Positions 18,625 through 26,776 of a DNA stretch of 64,000 bases are shown here, in pieces. Origin of the DNA: Kribbella catacumbae DSM 19601 (GTDB taxonomy: Bacteria > Actinomycetota > Actinomycetes > Propionibacteriales > Kribbellaceae); assembly GCF_000372465.1 (NCBI RefSeq), contig NZ_AQUZ01000039.1:16410-80409 (forward strand), written 5' to 3'. Below the pieces are notes generated by a model. It ran no database searches, had not been told where the DNA came from, and saw nothing but the letters and a program-made list of their open reading frames with translations. Numbering within the stretch: the stretch's first letter is position 1; every line of letters begins with the position of its first letter. The position numbers and the translations under genes were made by a program.

Positions 18625-19168
18625 TGAGACGCCCCGGCGTGTCCGGAGGCTTCGTTAGGTGTTAACCGGCCTCGGCGAGACGGGTTCGGTGAGTGTAGTA
18701 AGTCTGTTCGGCCTGGATCGGGGTCAGGTCCTGGATGGACTCGTGGGGCCGGGCGGTGTTGAACCAGTGGACCCAGTCCAAGGTTGCTGATTCGACTTGG
18801 TCAAGGCCCTTCCAGGGGCCGTAGGAGTGGATCAGTTCGGACTTGAACAGGCCCATGTGGGTCTCGGCCAGGGCGTTGTCGTAGGCGTCACCGACGGACC
18901 CGACCGAGGCGTCGATGCCTTCCTCGATCAGGCGCTGGGTGAACGTGATCGAGGTGTATTGCGAGCCGGCGTCGTTGTGGTGCACCAGCCCGGTCAGGTT
19001 GGTGACACCTTCTTTGCGGCGGGTCCACAACGCCATTTCGAGGGCGTCCAGGACCAGCGGGGTGGTCATCTCGGTGGCGGCCCGCCAGCCGACGATCCGG
19101 CGGGAGAACACGTCGATCACGAACGCGACATAGACCGTCCCTGTCCAGGTCGCGACATAGGTGAAGTC
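18625..19168 (-). pseudogene. IS3-family transposase 3' half (left arm of island)
   Basis: Encodes DFTYVATWTGTVYVAF... to the stop at 18662, i.e. the catalytic core of an IS3/IS150-type DDE transposase. It contains HHNDAGSQYTS (second Asp) and ALAETHMGLFKSEL (Glu). The reading frame starts abruptly at the first catalytic Asp codon, next to the RIT terminal repeat. The outer end (TGAGACGCCCCGGCG, from 18625) matches the other arm up to TCA and then diverges, which defines the IS terminus. It is 544 bases long, exactly the same as the right arm, in inverted orientation. Confidence 0.85.
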
Positions 19169-19250
19169 CTATGCCGACCTTCGAACTATGCCGACAGTCC
19201 TGGCGATCGTGGGTGCCGGTGAGACTTTCGGGGCGGGATGGTCGGCATAG
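19169..19250. repeat. Left terminal repeat of outer RIT
   Basis: 82 bases containing CTATGCCGACC at the outer edge, a second direct CTATGCCGA 16 bases later, and an inverted GGTCGGCATAG at the inner edge. The three sites probably bind the three recombinases. Confidence 0.8.
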
Positions 19251-20240
19251 TCAGAGGGATGTGAGCCAGGCCAGGATGTCGGGTTCGGGCTGGTAGGTCC
19301 CGGGTTTCACGTCGGGTGGCCGGGTCCGGTCAATGGCGGCTTGTTTGATGGCCAGGTCGGCGTGGAGGTAGGCGTCGGTGCTGTGGGTGTCGGCGTGCCC
19401 GAGCCATAGTGCGATGACGGAGACGTCGACGCCGGCGGCGAGAAGGTTCATTGCCGCGGTGTGCCGCAGGGTGTGCATCGTGACGTGCTTGGCGGCGAGG
19501 CTGGGACAGGTGGCCGTTGCGGTGGCGAGGTGTTTGGCGAGGCGGTGCTCGAGCGCGTCGCGGGACAGGGGTTGACCGTGAGGGCCGCAGAACAGCGCAG
19601 TGCCTGGGCGGGTGATCCGTTCTGCGAGGTAGGTCGTCATGGTGCTCACGGTGGCTTGTGTCAAGGGGGTGATGCGTTGGTGTCGTCCTTTGCCGGTGCA
19701 GGCGATGTGGGGGCCGGTCCCGAGGTGGATGTCGTCGTGGGTCAGGGAGCAGATCTCGCTGATTCGAAGACCGGTCTGCACTGTCATGGCCAGCAGGGCG
19801 TGGTCACGTCGTCCGGTCCAGTTCGTGGGGTCGGGTGCGGCGAGTAGGGCGTCGACCTGGTCGGGGATGAGGAACTCGATGACGGGTCTGGTGGTGCGTT
19901 TGGGTGGGAACGCGAGGACGTGGGTGATCGTTGCGGCGTGCTCGGGATAGTCGGGCAGGGCTCGGCCGAGCACGGCGCGGATCGCGGTCAGCCGGGCGTT
20001 GCGGGTTCTGGTGCCGTTGCCACGCTCATGTTCGAGGTGGTCGAGGAACCCGGTGACGTTGGTCGCGGTGATGGCGTCGAAGTCGAGCGCGTCCGCAGGA
20101 ACCTTGAGCGTCGCGGTCAGGTACTTCAGGAGCATCCGCCAGGTGTCGCGGTAGGACGTGATCGTGTTGGCAGACAGGTCACGCTGGGTGTGGGCGAAGG
20201 TCGTGAAGTAGGTCTGCAGGCTGATCGCCAGGGCGTTCAT
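19251..20240 (-). CDS. Tyrosine recombinase, third gene of outer RIT (RitC-like)
   Basis: 329 residues. The N-terminal SAM-like core-binding domain (about 1-110) is followed by the catalytic domain with GLRISEICSL (first Arg), HTLRHTAAM (His-x-x-Arg), WLGHAD (His) and DAYLHA (nucleophile Tyr). The start ATG overlaps the stop of the RitB remnant by four bases, as in intact trios. It is a close relative of the third gene of the inner element (20552-21541): the same ATCPSLAAKHVTMHTLRHT region with many substitutions, so the two RIT elements are related but separate lineages. Confidence 0.9.
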   Translation of the reverse strand: MNALAISLQTYFTTFAHTQRDLSANTITSYRDTWRMLLKYLTATLKVPADALDFDAITATNVTGFLDHLEHERGNGTRTRNARLTAIRAVLGRALPDYPEHAATITHVLAFPPKRTTRPVIEFLIPDQVDALLAAPDPTNWTGRRDHALLAMTVQTGLRISEICSLTHDDIHLGTGPHIACTGKGRHQRITPLTQATVSTMTTYLAERITRPGTALFCGPHGQPLSRDALEHRLAKHLATATATCPSLAAKHVTMHTLRHTAAMNLLAAGVDVSVIALWLGHADTHSTDAYLHADLAIKQAAIDRTRPPDVKPGTYQPEPDILAWLTSL

Positions 20241-20443
20241 GAGGGTTCTCCTTCGGCGAGGGGCTCGAGCATTCCGGCGGCCAGGGCCATGAGTTCCCCG
20301 GTCGCGGTCAAGTACCAGTAGCTGTGGGCGGCGTCGGAGTGCCCCAGCCAGGTGGCCAGCAGGGACAGCACCCGGTCGGGGTCACCGCCGTGGGCGTAGG
20401 CCGCGGTCATGTGCGCGGTAGCGAAGGTGTGCCTCAGGTCGTG
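20237..20443 (-). pseudogene. 3' fragment of outer RIT middle recombinase (RitB-like)
   Basis: Encodes HDLRHTFATAHMTAAY... with WLGHSD and the SYWYL nucleophile Tyr: the C-terminal catalytic part only. It is the continuation of the 5' fragment at 23804-24534. The junction residues L-H-D/L-R-H-T can be restored by removing the inner element and one copy of the duplicated TCGTG pentamer. Confidence 0.88.
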
Positions 20444-20469
20444 ATTGTGCCGACGTCGGCACAACCACG

Positions 20470-20551
20470 TTATGCCGACCTCCCCGTTATGCCGACGTCG
20501 GCTCGGATCTGCTGCTCTGCTTGGAGAGTTGTCTGTTGTAGGTCGGCATAA
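20470..20551. repeat. Left terminal repeat of inner RIT
   Basis: 82 bases, outer TTATGCCGACC, a second direct TTATGCCGAC at about +17, and inverted GGTCGGCATAA at the inner edge. The reverse complement occurs at 23722-23803 with two mismatches. Confidence 0.9.
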
Positions 20552-21541
20552 TCAGAGGCTTTCGAGGAAGGCGATGAGGGCGTCGGGGGGTCGGTATCGA
20601 CCGGGCTTGGCGGTCAGCGGGGCGACCCGGTCGATGGCTTGCTGCTTGTGGGTCATGTCCGCGTGCAGGTAGATCGTGGTGGTGGATACCTGCTCGTGGC
20701 CGAGCCAGAGGGCGATGATGGTGATGTCGTTGCCGGCGAGCAGGAGGCGCATCGCGGCGGTGTGTCTCAGGGTGTGCATGGTGACTGACTTGGTCTGCAG
20801 CGACGGGCATGTGCGGGCTGCGGCGGTGAGGTGTCGGGCGAGGCGGTGTTCGATCGCGTCGCGGCTGAGGTGCTTGCCGGTGGTGCTGGGGAACAGGGGC
20901 GCGCCGGGGTTCTCACCGACTTCTGCGAGCCACGCTTTCAGCACCGCCCTGGTGGATGGGATCAGCGGGGTGCGCCGTTCCTTGCGTCCTTTGCCGATCG
21001 TGTGCACGTGCGCGCCGGTGGTCAAGGTGACGTCGGCGCGGGTGAGTCCAGCAACTTCGGAGATCCGTAGCCCGGTCTGCAGGGTGAGCGCGAGCATGGC
21101 GCGATCGCGTCGTCCCGTCCAGGTGCTCTGATCGCAGGCGGCGAGGAGGGCGTCTGCCTCCAGGTCGGTGAGGTAGGTCAGGATGTGCCGCTGGGTGCGT
21201 TTGGGCGGGATCGTGAGCACTCGTTGGATGCACTCGGCGTGCTCGGGGTAGTGCAGGGCGAGGTAGCCGAACAGAGAGTGGATCGCGGCGAGCCGGTTGT
21301 TGCGGGTCGCGGCACTGTTGCCCCGCACCCGTTCCAGGTGGTCCAGGAAGGCGCTGACCAAGGTGGCGTCCAGGGCGTCGATGTCGAGCCGGCTGGGGGC
21401 GGTCCCGGTTCGTTGGACGGTGAACGCCAGCAAGAGCCGGAACGTGGTGCGGTAGGCGGCGATCGTGTTCGGGCTTGCGGCCCGTTGGTTGATCAACCGT
21501 TCGGTGAAGTACGCCTGCAGTGCGGGCGCCAGCGTGGCCAT
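20552..21541 (-). CDS. Tyrosine recombinase, third gene of inner RIT (RitC-like)
   Basis: 329 residues from the ATG at 21541, which overlaps the RitB stop. It has GLRISEVAGLT (Arg), HTLRHTAAM (His-x-x-Arg), WLGHEQ (His) and TIYLHAD (Tyr), so all catalytic residues are present. The core-binding domain spans about residues 1-110. The longer upstream ORF extension overlaps the RitB coding region and is not needed. The C-terminal end abuts the terminal repeat, leaving no room for other cargo. Confidence 0.9.
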   Translation of the reverse strand: MATLAPALQAYFTERLINQRAASPNTIAAYRTTFRLLLAFTVQRTGTAPSRLDIDALDATLVSAFLDHLERVRGNSAATRNNRLAAIHSLFGYLALHYPEHAECIQRVLTIPPKRTQRHILTYLTDLEADALLAACDQSTWTGRRDRAMLALTLQTGLRISEVAGLTRADVTLTTGAHVHTIGKGRKERRTPLIPSTRAVLKAWLAEVGENPGAPLFPSTTGKHLSRDAIEHRLARHLTAAARTCPSLQTKSVTMHTLRHTAAMRLLLAGNDITIIALWLGHEQVSTTTIYLHADMTHKQQAIDRVAPLTAKPGRYRPPDALIAFLESL

Positions 21542-22458
21542 CAGCGCACCCCCGCCGGCAATTGCAGCCGTCCGGCGGCCAGTTCCATCAACTCCGGGAC
21601 GGCGGTGAGGTACCAATAGGTGCCGGCCGGGCTGACATGCCCCAGATAGATGGCGAGCACGCCGATGTGCTCATCAACGCTGACGCCGTCGCGCATCCAG
21701 CGGATCAGGGTGTGAACAGCAAAACTGTGCCGGAGGTCGTGTGCGCGCGGATGCACGGTCGTGGTGCGGATGCCCAGCGTGGTGGTGATCTGTCGCAGCG
21801 TCTTGTCTGCCTCGCTGCGGCTGAGGCGATTGCCGCGACTGGACACCAAGAACGTTTCCGCATGTCGCCGGGGGCATAGCCGATCGCGCTGGGTGGCGTA
21901 ACGGCGCAGCGCGGCCGACGATGTCGGATGGAGCGGAACGATCCGAGGCCGGTCGAACTTTGCGTGCCGGATCGTGATGACCGCATCGTCGAGGTCGACG
22001 TCTTCGCGGTGCAGCCCGACTGCCTCGCCCAGCCGCATCCCGGAGACGGCGAGCAGGCCGAACAGCGTCTGGTAGGTCAGCCCGCGCAAGGGTGGGCGTA
22101 GCTGACCGGCGGCAGTCAGTACGAGCTCGATCTGCTCGGCGGTCCACAGATACGGCATAGGGCGATACCGCTGGGTCGGGAACACCCCGGTCGGCGGGAT
22201 CTGGGTGGAGCTGTCGATACTGTGCAGGTAGGCGGCGAACTTGCGGGCGCAGCCCAACCGCTGCGCCCAGTACCGCGGTTGTGCGGTTGCGGGCAGCCGC
22301 GCCCAGCTGATCGCCAGTTCGCTGGTGAGGTGGTCCGATCCGGCGGTCTCCAGATACCCGACGAGCTCGCGCAGCCATATCTCTTCACGCTCCAGCCGGT
22401 ATCCCAGGGCGCGCCGCAGCCGCAGGTAGTCGCCGAGCTGTGCGCCCAGGCCGCTCAT
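21541..22458 (-). CDS. Tyrosine recombinase, middle gene of inner RIT (RitB-like)
   Basis: 305 residues from the ATG at 22458, which overlaps the RitA stop by four bases. It has GMRLGEAVGL (Arg), HDLRHSFAVHT (His-x-x-Arg), LGHVSPAGTYWYL (His and Tyr), all intact. The N-terminal LRLRRALGYRLEREE region matches the same region (MRRSLGFQLNDLE) of the interrupted outer RitB. The Y-W-Y-L ending is typical of this member of the trio. Confidence 0.9.
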   Translation of the reverse strand: MSGLGAQLGDYLRLRRALGYRLEREEIWLRELVGYLETAGSDHLTSELAISWARLPATAQPRYWAQRLGCARKFAAYLHSIDSSTQIPPTGVFPTQRYRPMPYLWTAEQIELVLTAAGQLRPPLRGLTYQTLFGLLAVSGMRLGEAVGLHREDVDLDDAVITIRHAKFDRPRIVPLHPTSSAALRRYATQRDRLCPRRHAETFLVSSRGNRLSRSEADKTLRQITTTLGIRTTTVHPRAHDLRHSFAVHTLIRWMRDGVSVDEHIGVLAIYLGHVSPAGTYWYLTAVPELMELAAGRLQLPAGVR

Positions 22459-23672
22459 CGCTGCACCACCCCGGGCCACGGCGGGGCCAGCTCACGAAGA
22501 CGTTCGACGTCGACCCGGGCGTAGATCCCGGTGCTCTGCAGGCTCTGATGCCGCAGCACCTGGCCGATCTGGATCAGAGGGACGCCGGCGTCGACCATCT
22601 GGCACGCCATGGTGTGCCGCAGCCGGTGCGCGCCCATCGAGGCGATACCGGCCCGCCGGCATGCCCGGCGCACCGTGGAGGACACCGTGCCGGACTCGAT
22701 CGGGCCGAACGGCGCCCGGGCCCGCAGGAACAGCTCCCGGCGCGAGCTGGCTGACCGACCACGACTGAGGTAGCCGGCGATCGCGGCGCCGACGTCGGCC
22801 GGCAGCGGGAGCCGGTCGGTTCGGCCGCCCTTGCCGTGGATCACCATCTCACCGGCCCGCCAGTCCAGGTCATCCAGCGTCACGGCGGCCAGCTCGCCGC
22901 GCCGCAGGCCCAGCCGCAGCAGGCTGAGGATGATCGCGTAGTCGCGTCGCCCCAGCGCGGTTCGCCGATCGCACGAGTCGAGCAACGCCCGCGCCTGACC
23001 CGGGCTGATCCCCTGGGGCAGCGTCGAGCGGCGCCGGCCAGTCACCGCGAGCGCGGCGCCGGCCAGATCGGTGCCGATCCGGCCGTCCAGGAAGCAGTAG
23101 CGCAGGAAGGCTCGAAGCCCAGCCACGAAGTTCTGTGCCGCGCTGACCGAAACGCCGCGATCAACCTCGCGAAGCACCGCGGCCGTGACCTGGCTTGCCT
23201 CCAGCTCGTGCAGTTCCTGGCCTGACAGCCCGCCAACGAACCGGCGGGCGTGCGCCACATACCCGCCGACGGTGCCGATCGCCAGACCGCGCTCGTCGAG
23301 CAGGTACCGCTCGAAGCAGCCCACCAGCACCTCGATGTCAGACCCCGGGCAAGAGACAGCGGGGCGGGCCACGCCAAGCTCCCCGAGCACGTCCAGCAGG
23401 CACCGCAGCCCCGGACGGGACCACTGCGACCGATACCGCCCGCCCGCCCGCTGAACGGCGAAGAACGCCTCGACCGCATGCTCGTCCAACTGCGCGGGGG
23501 TCAATCCCTGGCCTCGAAGCCACCGGCTCAACCGCCCCACCTGGCGCAACAGAGGCACCATCGACCGCGGCGTGTACCCGCGGCTCTCCAGCTCCAGACG
23601 GTAGGCGCCGACGAACGGCTCCAACGGCCCCGAAACCACGACCCCGCTGACCCTGCTCCTCGCCCTGACCAT
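22455..23672 (-). CDS. Tyrosine recombinase, first gene of inner RIT (RitA-like)
   Basis: 405 residues from the ATG at 23672, which has an AAGGAGG site six bases upstream; the longer ORF start lies within the terminal repeat. The first 170 residues are an extended N-terminal arm plus core-binding domain. Catalytic residues are in GLRRGELAAVTL (Arg), HRLRHTMAC (His-x-x-Arg), LRHQSLQST (His) and GIYARVD (Tyr). In RIT elements the three recombinases act together at the ends. Confidence 0.9.
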   Translation of the reverse strand: MVRARSRVSGVVVSGPLEPFVGAYRLELESRGYTPRSMVPLLRQVGRLSRWLRGQGLTPAQLDEHAVEAFFAVQRAGGRYRSQWSRPGLRCLLDVLGELGVARPAVSCPGSDIEVLVGCFERYLLDERGLAIGTVGGYVAHARRFVGGLSGQELHELEASQVTAAVLREVDRGVSVSAAQNFVAGLRAFLRYCFLDGRIGTDLAGAALAVTGRRRSTLPQGISPGQARALLDSCDRRTALGRRDYAIILSLLRLGLRRGELAAVTLDDLDWRAGEMVIHGKGGRTDRLPLPADVGAAIAGYLSRGRSASSRRELFLRARAPFGPIESGTVSSTVRRACRRAGIASMGAHRLRHTMACQMVDAGVPLIQIGQVLRHQSLQSTGIYARVDVERLRELAPPWPGVVQR

Positions 23673-23721
23673 GACGCTCCTCCTTCTCGATGAGAAACAC
23701 CACGATCGTCGAGAACCAGCG

Positions 23722-23803
23722 TTATGCCGACCTACAACAGACAGTTCTCCAAGCAGAGCAGCAGATCCGAGCCGACGTCGGCATAACGGGGAGGTCGGCA
23801 TAA
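23722..23803. repeat. Right terminal repeat of inner RIT
   Basis: Reverse complement of 20470-20551 with two mismatches near the centre. It lies 50 bases upstream of the inner RitA start, so it may also contain that gene's promoter and allow the recombinases to repress themselves. Confidence 0.9.
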
Positions 23804-24534
23804 TCGTGCAGGCGGGGTCGTGCCCTGCCTCGCGGGGTGAGCCCGGCAGCCTCCCGGACTCGTTTGAACAGGGACTGGAAGGACACGTAGACGTATCCGG
23901 TTCCCTTGCAGGTCACGAAGAGCGGGCCGTGGGGGTCGGGGTGTGTGGCCGTCCGGGCAGGCAGAGCGACGTACTGCCGCAGAGCGGTCGTCGTCGACGG
24001 GTGGATGGGAACGAGACGCTCGGCAGACTTCGCGGCCTTGATCACCAACACGTCGTTGTCCTGGTCGATGTCGTCGACTCGCAGGTTCAGCGCCTCGCTG
24101 ATCCGCAGGCCCGTCGCGGCGAGCAGGCCGATGACGGTGCGCACCGTCGCAGCGACCCGCGCGTCGGCGAACTCGGTGTCGCAGGCGGCGAGCAACGCAT
24201 CGACGTCGTCCTGGCTGTAGATGAACGGCACAGCTCGGGGCTTCCTGGCCGGCAGCAGGCCATTGGGGACGACCGGGACGTCAACACCGTTCGCATTGAG
24301 GTAGGCGGCGAAGCGGCGCACCAACGACAGCCGTGTCGCCCACCACGACGGGTGCGCATCAGGGTTGAGCCGGGCCCACGTCACGGCGTCGTCGATGGTG
24401 AAGGTCTGCGTCTGGCCGCGAGCTTCGAGCCAGGCGCAGAACAGGCCGACCTGCCGTTCGAGGTCGTTGAGCTGGAACCCCAGGGACCGGCGCATCACCA
24501 GGTACTCGTCCAGTCGTTCCCGCAGCGTCGTCAT
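23804..24534 (-). pseudogene. 5' fragment of outer RIT middle recombinase (RitB-like)
   Basis: Starts at the ATG at 24534 (MTTLRERLDEYLVMRR), overlapping the outer RitA stop. It covers the core-binding domain and the first part of the catalytic domain including GLRISEALNLRVDD (Arg). It breaks at RPRLHD where the inner RIT begins. Without the His-x-x-Arg and Tyr segments it cannot be active by itself. Confidence 0.88.
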
Positions 24535-25778
24535 CGCGGCACCTGCCCAAACGGGACGATCAGCTCGCGCAGCGATGCGAGGTCGACCTTCGCGTAGGCC
24601 ATCGTGGTGACGGTGTAGGTGTGGCCCAGAAGCTCCTTGGCTTCGGTCAAGGTGCCACCCGCGGCCAGGACGGCCATCGCGGCGGTGTGCCTGAGCCGGT
24701 GCGCGTAGATCCGGTCGGTCCCCGCCCGATCCGACAACCGGGCGATGATCCCCGAGATCGCCGAAGGCGCCATCATCTGGCGGGGCGCTCTCATCCGCAC
24801 GAACACAGCCCGGTCCAGGGCGGGCGGTCGAAGCCGCAACCACGCTTCCAGTGCCTGGCCCACATCGACCGGTAGCGGCAGGACATGCTCGCGGCCTTTG
24901 CCTGCGACCCTCACATGTCCACTCGCCCAGTCGATGTCATCGAGCCCCAGACGAGCGGCCTCGCCAGCGCGCAGGCCCAGCCGCACGAGGATCATGACGA
25001 CCGCCCGGTCACGCGCCCCGATCGCCGTGGCCGGATCGGACACGGCCAGCAAAGCAGCGACCTGCCCGGCATCCACCCCTCGCGGCAGAGATCGCCGCGT
25101 CCCGGGAGGCTTGAGGATCCCGGCAGTCAGGTCCCGGTCGAGGCGTCCGGTACTCAGCGCCCACCGGAGCAGGCAGCGGACCGCAGTCACGATGTGGGCA
25201 CGAGCAACAACGCCGTAAGGGCGTCTGCGCTCGGCGACGTACGCGTTGACGATCGACGCGTCGAGGTGGCACCACTCCACCGATCCGTCCGGCGCCGTCA
25301 GCGCGTCCAAGAGGCCAGCCGCGTAGTGACAGTTGGCCGCGATGGTCTTCTCGGTCAGACCGCGCTGGTCACGCATCCACGAACGCCAGTCCGCCGCCGC
25401 AGCCTGGGCCGGCGTGAGCTGACCCGGTTCCATCCCGGCCGTACCCAGATAGCCAACTGCCACCAAGAACCGGCGCATCGTGCCCACCCAACGCTTCACA
25501 GCGACGCAGGGAAGATCTCGGGAGCGCTCTGCTGCGACGAACTCGGCGAGCAGGTCCTGGTCGATGTCATCGACACCGGCGCCCACTACCCGCATCCACA
25601 AGCTCAGCCGCTCCAGCAGGTTCACGATCCCGGCCGCTGAACTCGGCGAGTACCCCTGTGCGGCCAACCATCCCGAGCACTCGCCCAGCACCGTTGGCGC
25701 CAAGGGACCCACCGGAACCCGCGGAACCCGAACCGGATACGACCGGGCCGTCGGCGATCTCTTCGTCACGGACATCAC
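24531..25778 (-). CDS. Tyrosine recombinase, first gene of outer RIT (RitA-like)
   Basis: 415 residues (start at 25778 or at ATG 25775). An N-terminal arm and SAM-like domain precede GLRAGEAARLGL (Arg), HRLRHTAAM (His-x-x-Arg), LLGHTYTVT (His) and MAYAKVD (Tyr). It is intact, so the outer element still encodes two of three complete recombinases. Its upstream end is 42 bases from the right terminal repeat. Confidence 0.9.
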   Translation of the reverse strand: MMSVTKRSPTARSYPVRVPRVPVGPLAPTVLGECSGWLAAQGYSPSSAAGIVNLLERLSLWMRVVGAGVDDIDQDLLAEFVAAERSRDLPCVAVKRWVGTMRRFLVAVGYLGTAGMEPGQLTPAQAAAADWRSWMRDQRGLTEKTIAANCHYAAGLLDALTAPDGSVEWCHLDASIVNAYVAERRRPYGVVARAHIVTAVRCLLRWALSTGRLDRDLTAGILKPPGTRRSLPRGVDAGQVAALLAVSDPATAIGARDRAVVMILVRLGLRAGEAARLGLDDIDWASGHVRVAGKGREHVLPLPVDVGQALEAWLRLRPPALDRAVFVRMRAPRQMMAPSAISGIIARLSDRAGTDRIYAHRLRHTAAMAVLAAGGTLTEAKELLGHTYTVTTMAYAKVDLASLRELIVPFGQVPR

Positions 25779-25820
25779 CTCCAGACACTCCGTGCCTGAA
25801 GCGTGATCGCAACTACGTGA

Positions 25821-25903
25821 CTATGCCGACCTCCTGAACCTCAGCAAGCCCGATGACCTGCAACGTCGCAGGCGACATCGGCATAGTTCGAAGGTCGGCA
25901 TAG
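25821..25903. repeat. Right terminal repeat of outer RIT
   Basis: 83 bases, inverted with respect to 19169-19250. The outer 26 bases (TTCGAAGGTCGGCATAG at the edge) match apart from one position and the inner CTATGCCGACC is kept; the centre differs. Confidence 0.8.
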
Positions 25904-26447
25904 GACATCACCTACGTCGCCACCGCGACCGGCACGGTCTACGTCGCGTTCATCGTCGACGTGTTCTCCCGCCGGATCATCGGCTGGAAAGCCGCCACCG
26001 AGATGACCACACCGCTCGTCCTGGACGCCCTCGAAATGGCGCTGTGGACCCGCCGAACCGAAGGCATCACCGACCTGACCGGGCTGGTGCACCACAACGA
26101 CGCCGGCTCCCAGTACACCTCGATCACGTTCACCCAGCGCCTGATCACCGAAGGCATCGACGCCTCGGTCGGGTCCGTCGGTGACGCCTACGACAACGCC
26201 CTGGCCGAGACCCACATGGGCCTGTACAAGTCAGAACTGATCTGGCCCGACGGCCCCTGGCAAGGCCACAACGACGTCGAAACAGCAACCCTGGACTGGG
26301 TCCACTGGTTCAACACCGAACGATCCCACGAGTCCATCCAAGACCTCACCCCGATCCAGGCAGAGCAGACTCACTACACTCACCGAACCGGCCTCGCCGA
26401 GGCCGCTTAACACCTAACAAAGCCTCCGGACTCGCCGGGGCGGCTCA
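25904..26447 (+). pseudogene. IS3-family transposase 3' half (right arm of island)
   Basis: Encodes DITYVATATGTVYVAF... to the stop at 26410, with HHNDAGSQYTS and ALAETHMGLYKSEL. Homologous to the left arm but clearly diverged (for example IWPDGPWQGHN against IHSYGPWKGLD), so the arms come from two different IS copies. It begins at the GAC codon of the first catalytic Asp, as the left arm does, and ends at the matching IS terminus. Confidence 0.85.
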
Positions 26448-26776
26448 TCGACGGTGTGGTCCTTGGCTGGGTTCGGAGTAGACACCTGCATCCAAGTCCC
26501 AAGGACCACACCAGTCACACAAGCGACGCGGCATGTCGGAGCACAAAAGCCCAGGTCACACGGCCTGCGAGGCGACTATGCCGAGGCCCTGCGAACCAGC
26601 CCGCCCGGGGCAATCGCCGTCAGCAGCGAGAGCGTTCCGCCCCGACGTAACTGCACAAAGCCTCGCGGGCGTGAATTCGGCGCCGAACAGATGGCCTGCC
26701 GGTACTGCGGCGACGGCGCCGAGATCCCCACGAGGAGGTCCGTGCACGGGCAGCATCCGCGAGACGGACTTCACTG
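26448..26776. other. Intergenic region between island and RHS copy 2
   Basis: About 330 bases downstream of the RHS stop codon. A hairpin occupies 26453-26512; the rest has only short unsupported ORFs. No immunity gene can be recognised in the position where one would be expected for a toxin-tailed RHS protein. Confidence 0.5.
26453..26512. repeat. 14-bp inverted repeat downstream of RHS copy 2
   Basis: GGTGTGGTCCTTGG (26453-26466) and its exact complement (26499-26512) flank a 32-base loop. It starts six bases beyond the IS end. It could be the end of another insertion sequence or a transcription terminator. Confidence 0.5.

Larger units (their letters stand above)
20444..23803 (-). mobile_element. 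Inner RIT-type element inserted in outer RIT
   Basis: A complete three-recombinase element with 82-base terminal inverted repeats (20470-20551 and 23722-23803) that differ at only two positions, so it is younger than the outer element. It splits the outer RitB gene. The pentamer TCGTG is present on both sides (20439-20443 and 23804-23808), consistent with a target duplication. On the left, 26 extra bases including the palindrome TTGTGCCGACGTCGGCACAA lie between the terminal repeat and the target. Confidence 0.85.
19169..25903 (-). mobile_element. Outer RIT-type element (recombinase in trio)
   Basis: Three tandem, overlapping tyrosine recombinase genes transcribed leftward (24531-25778; an interrupted middle gene; 19251-20240), bounded by 82/83-base terminal inverted repeats that begin and end with CTATGCCGACC. 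This is the organisation of RIT elements (RitA-RitB-RitC). The outer 26 bases of the two ends match except for one position, while the middle of each repeat has diverged. A second RIT element sits inside the middle gene. The element lies exactly between two IS3 transposase halves. Confidence 0.85.
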
